Source: Armigeres subalbatus
Taxonomy: Eukaryota; Arthropoda; Insecta; Diptera; Culicidae
Length of the DNA: 64,000 nt
Direction: 5' to 3'
Assembly: GCF_024139115.2 (NCBI RefSeq)
Contig: NC_085139.1
Coordinates: forward strand, 102,968,158-103,032,157
The notes below the pieces were generated by a model. It did not search any database. It worked only from the letters and a program-made list of their open reading frames with translations, and was not told the origin of the DNA. This document shows, one piece after another, positions 62,551 through 64,000 of this stretch. Position numbers and translations under genes: made by a program. Numbering within the stretch: position 1 is the first letter of the stretch; each line of letters starts with the position of its first letter.

Positions 62551-63938
62551 GTGATTACCAAGGTTTGGGAGGATGAGGTTCTGCCGCAGGAGTGGATGGA
62601 AGGTGTCGTGTGTCCCATCTACAAAAAGGGCGATAAGCTGGATTGTAGCAACTACCGCGCAATCACATTGCTGAACGCCGCCTACAAGGTACTCTCCCAA
62701 ATTTTATGCCGCCGACTAACACCAATTGCAAGAGAGTTCGTGGGGCGGGATTTATGGGTGAACGCTCTACCACAGACCAGGTGTTCGCCATACGTCAGGT
62801 ATTGCAGAAATGCCGCGAATACAACGTGCCCACACATCATCTATTTATCGACTTCAAAGCCGCATATGATACAATCGATCGGGACCAGCTATGGCAGCTA
62901 ATGCACGAAAACGGATTTCCGGATAAACTGATACGGTTGATCAAGGCGACGATGGATCGGGTGATGTGCGTAGTTCGAGTTTCAGGGGCATTCTCGAGTC
63001 CCTTCGAAACCCGTAGAGGGTTACGGCAAGGTGATGGTCTTTCGTGTCTGCTATTCAACATCGCTTTGGAGGGAGTAATACGAAGGGCAGGGATTGACAC
63101 GAGTGGTACGATTTTCACGAAGTCCGTCCAGTTATTTGGTTTCGCCGACGACATTGATATCATGGCACGTAACTTTGAGAGGATGGAGGAAGCCTACATC
63201 AGACTGAAAAGCGAAGCTAAACGGATTGGACTAGTCATCAACACGTCGAAGACGAAGTACATGATAGGAAGAGGCTCAAGAGAGGTCAATGTGAGCCACC
63301 CACCACGAGTTTGTATCGGTGGTGACGAAATCGAGGTGGTTGAAGAATTCGTGTACTTGGGCTCACTGGTGACCGCCGATAACGATACCAGCAGAGAAAT
63401 TCGGAGACGCATAGTGGCTGGAAATCGTACGTACTTTGAACTCCGATCGAATAGAGTTCGCCGCCGTACCAAACTGAATATCTACAAAACGCTTATAAGA
63501 CCGGTAGTTCTCTACGGACACGAGACCTGGACGATGCTCGTGGAGGACCAACGCGCACTGGGAGTTTTCGAAAGGAAAGTGTTGCGTACCATCTATGGTG
63601 GGTTGCAGATGGCGGACGGTACGTGGAGGAGGCGAATGAACCACGAGTTGCATCAGCTGTTGGGAGAACCATCCATCGTTCACACCGCGAAAATCGGAAG
63701 ACTGCGGTGGGCCGGGCACGTAGCCAGAATGTCGGACAGTAATCCGGTGAAAATGGTTCTCGACAACGATCCGACGGGAACAAGAAGGCGAGGTGCACAG
63801 CGGGCAAGGTGGATCGATCAGGTGGAGGACGACTTGCGGACCCTCCGCAGACTGCGTGGTTGGCGAAGTGCAGCCATGAACCGAGCTGAATGGAGAAGTC
63901 TTTTATGTGCAGCACAGGCCACTCCGGCCTTAGTCTGA
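62551..63938 (+). CDS. RTE family 2 reverse transcriptase, long open frame
   Basis: 62551-62750 starts RT (CPIYKKGDKLDCSNYRAITL). An 11-base or so deletion near 62748, relative to the copy at 58419-60503, shifts the frame. The main frame 62706-63938 (410 residues) then runs without stops through GERSTTDQVFAIRQVLQK, FIDFKAAYDTIDRDQLWQLM, LRQGDGLSCLLFNIALEGVI and the palm active site FGFADDIDIM. The C-terminal region to the end follows (GHETWTMLVEDQRALGVFER, RLRWAGHVARMSDSNPVKMV). The first 20 residues or so of this frame are not native. RT domain and C-terminus appear intact. Confidence 0.88.
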
Positions 63939-64000
63939 TGATAAATAAATAGCAGTACGGGGTCGGACTTTCCTTCTACTGCATGATACACGCAATTTTT

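Larger units (their letters stand above)
60697..63949 (+). mobile_element. full-length RTE-type LINE, family 2 (3.25 kb)
   Basis: A 13-base target duplication, TAGCAGTACGGGG, flanks it (60684-60696 and 63950-63962). A 5' untranslated region of about 370 bases precedes endonuclease and RT, and an ATGATAAATAAA tail closes it. Several frameshifts make it defective. Confidence 0.9.

Noticed and set aside
1..64000. Endogenous viral elements
   Set aside because: I looked for viral polymerase, nucleocapsid and glycoprotein signatures; all polymerase-like matches are LINE, copia or gypsy reverse transcriptases.

Overview
This is nuclear DNA of a culicine mosquito, most probably an Aedes species. Two spliced host genes sit in a sea of nested transposable elements. 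There are RTE-, R1- and Jockey-type LINEs, copia and gypsy LTR elements, Harbinger, hAT-, piggyBac- and P-like DNA elements, many short terminal-inverted-repeat elements, and one intron of 16 kb. The assignment rests on this repeat repertoire and gene style, not on a database match.

Layout. 1-8.2 kb: short inverted-repeat elements around a decayed Ty3/gypsy element with an open gag-protease frame (1245-2627). Its pol part (7047-8172) is interrupted by a hAT-type MITE and by two short segments that look exactly like GT-AG introns. 8.7-9.8 kb: a minisatellite and a truncated RTE element. 10.08-13.38 kb: a complete-ended Harbinger transposon with a Myb-like gene on + and a decayed transposase on -. 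13.4-15.6 kb: a purine-rich minisatellite and retroelement-like debris.

15.83-33.97 kb (minus strand): a ZAD/C2H2 zinc-finger gene of three exons. Intron 2 (16623-32634) holds an R1-type LINE deletion derivative, a decayed RTE copy, a full-length copia element (24472-28933, 5-bp target duplication, 151-bp LTRs differing at two sites), and a 3-kb block of minisatellite modules in both orientations.

34.6-44.2 kb: five short inverted-repeat elements, an RTE copy, and a Jockey-type LINE carrying a THAP-domain P-like element (40329-41356). 44.2-49.6 kb: an RTE fragment, then an R1-type LINE broken by a small palindrome and by a 1015-bp solo LTR. 50.2-52.9 kb (minus strand): five exons of an RRM/RS-domain RNA-binding protein whose introns are all phase 1; its 5' end is not visible. 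53.5-64 kb: RTE fragments, then two RTE copies in opposite orientation. One is 5'-truncated (58419-60503, 12-bp target duplication) and one is full length (60697-63949, 13-bp target duplication).

The two host genes have no evident functional link. The most unusual observation is the pair of intron-like segments in the gypsy pol, followed by the individually inverted minisatellite modules in the zinc-finger intron and the nested insertions with intact target duplications, which give a relative chronology. No CRISPR array, tRNA or rRNA gene, or endogenous virus was recognised.
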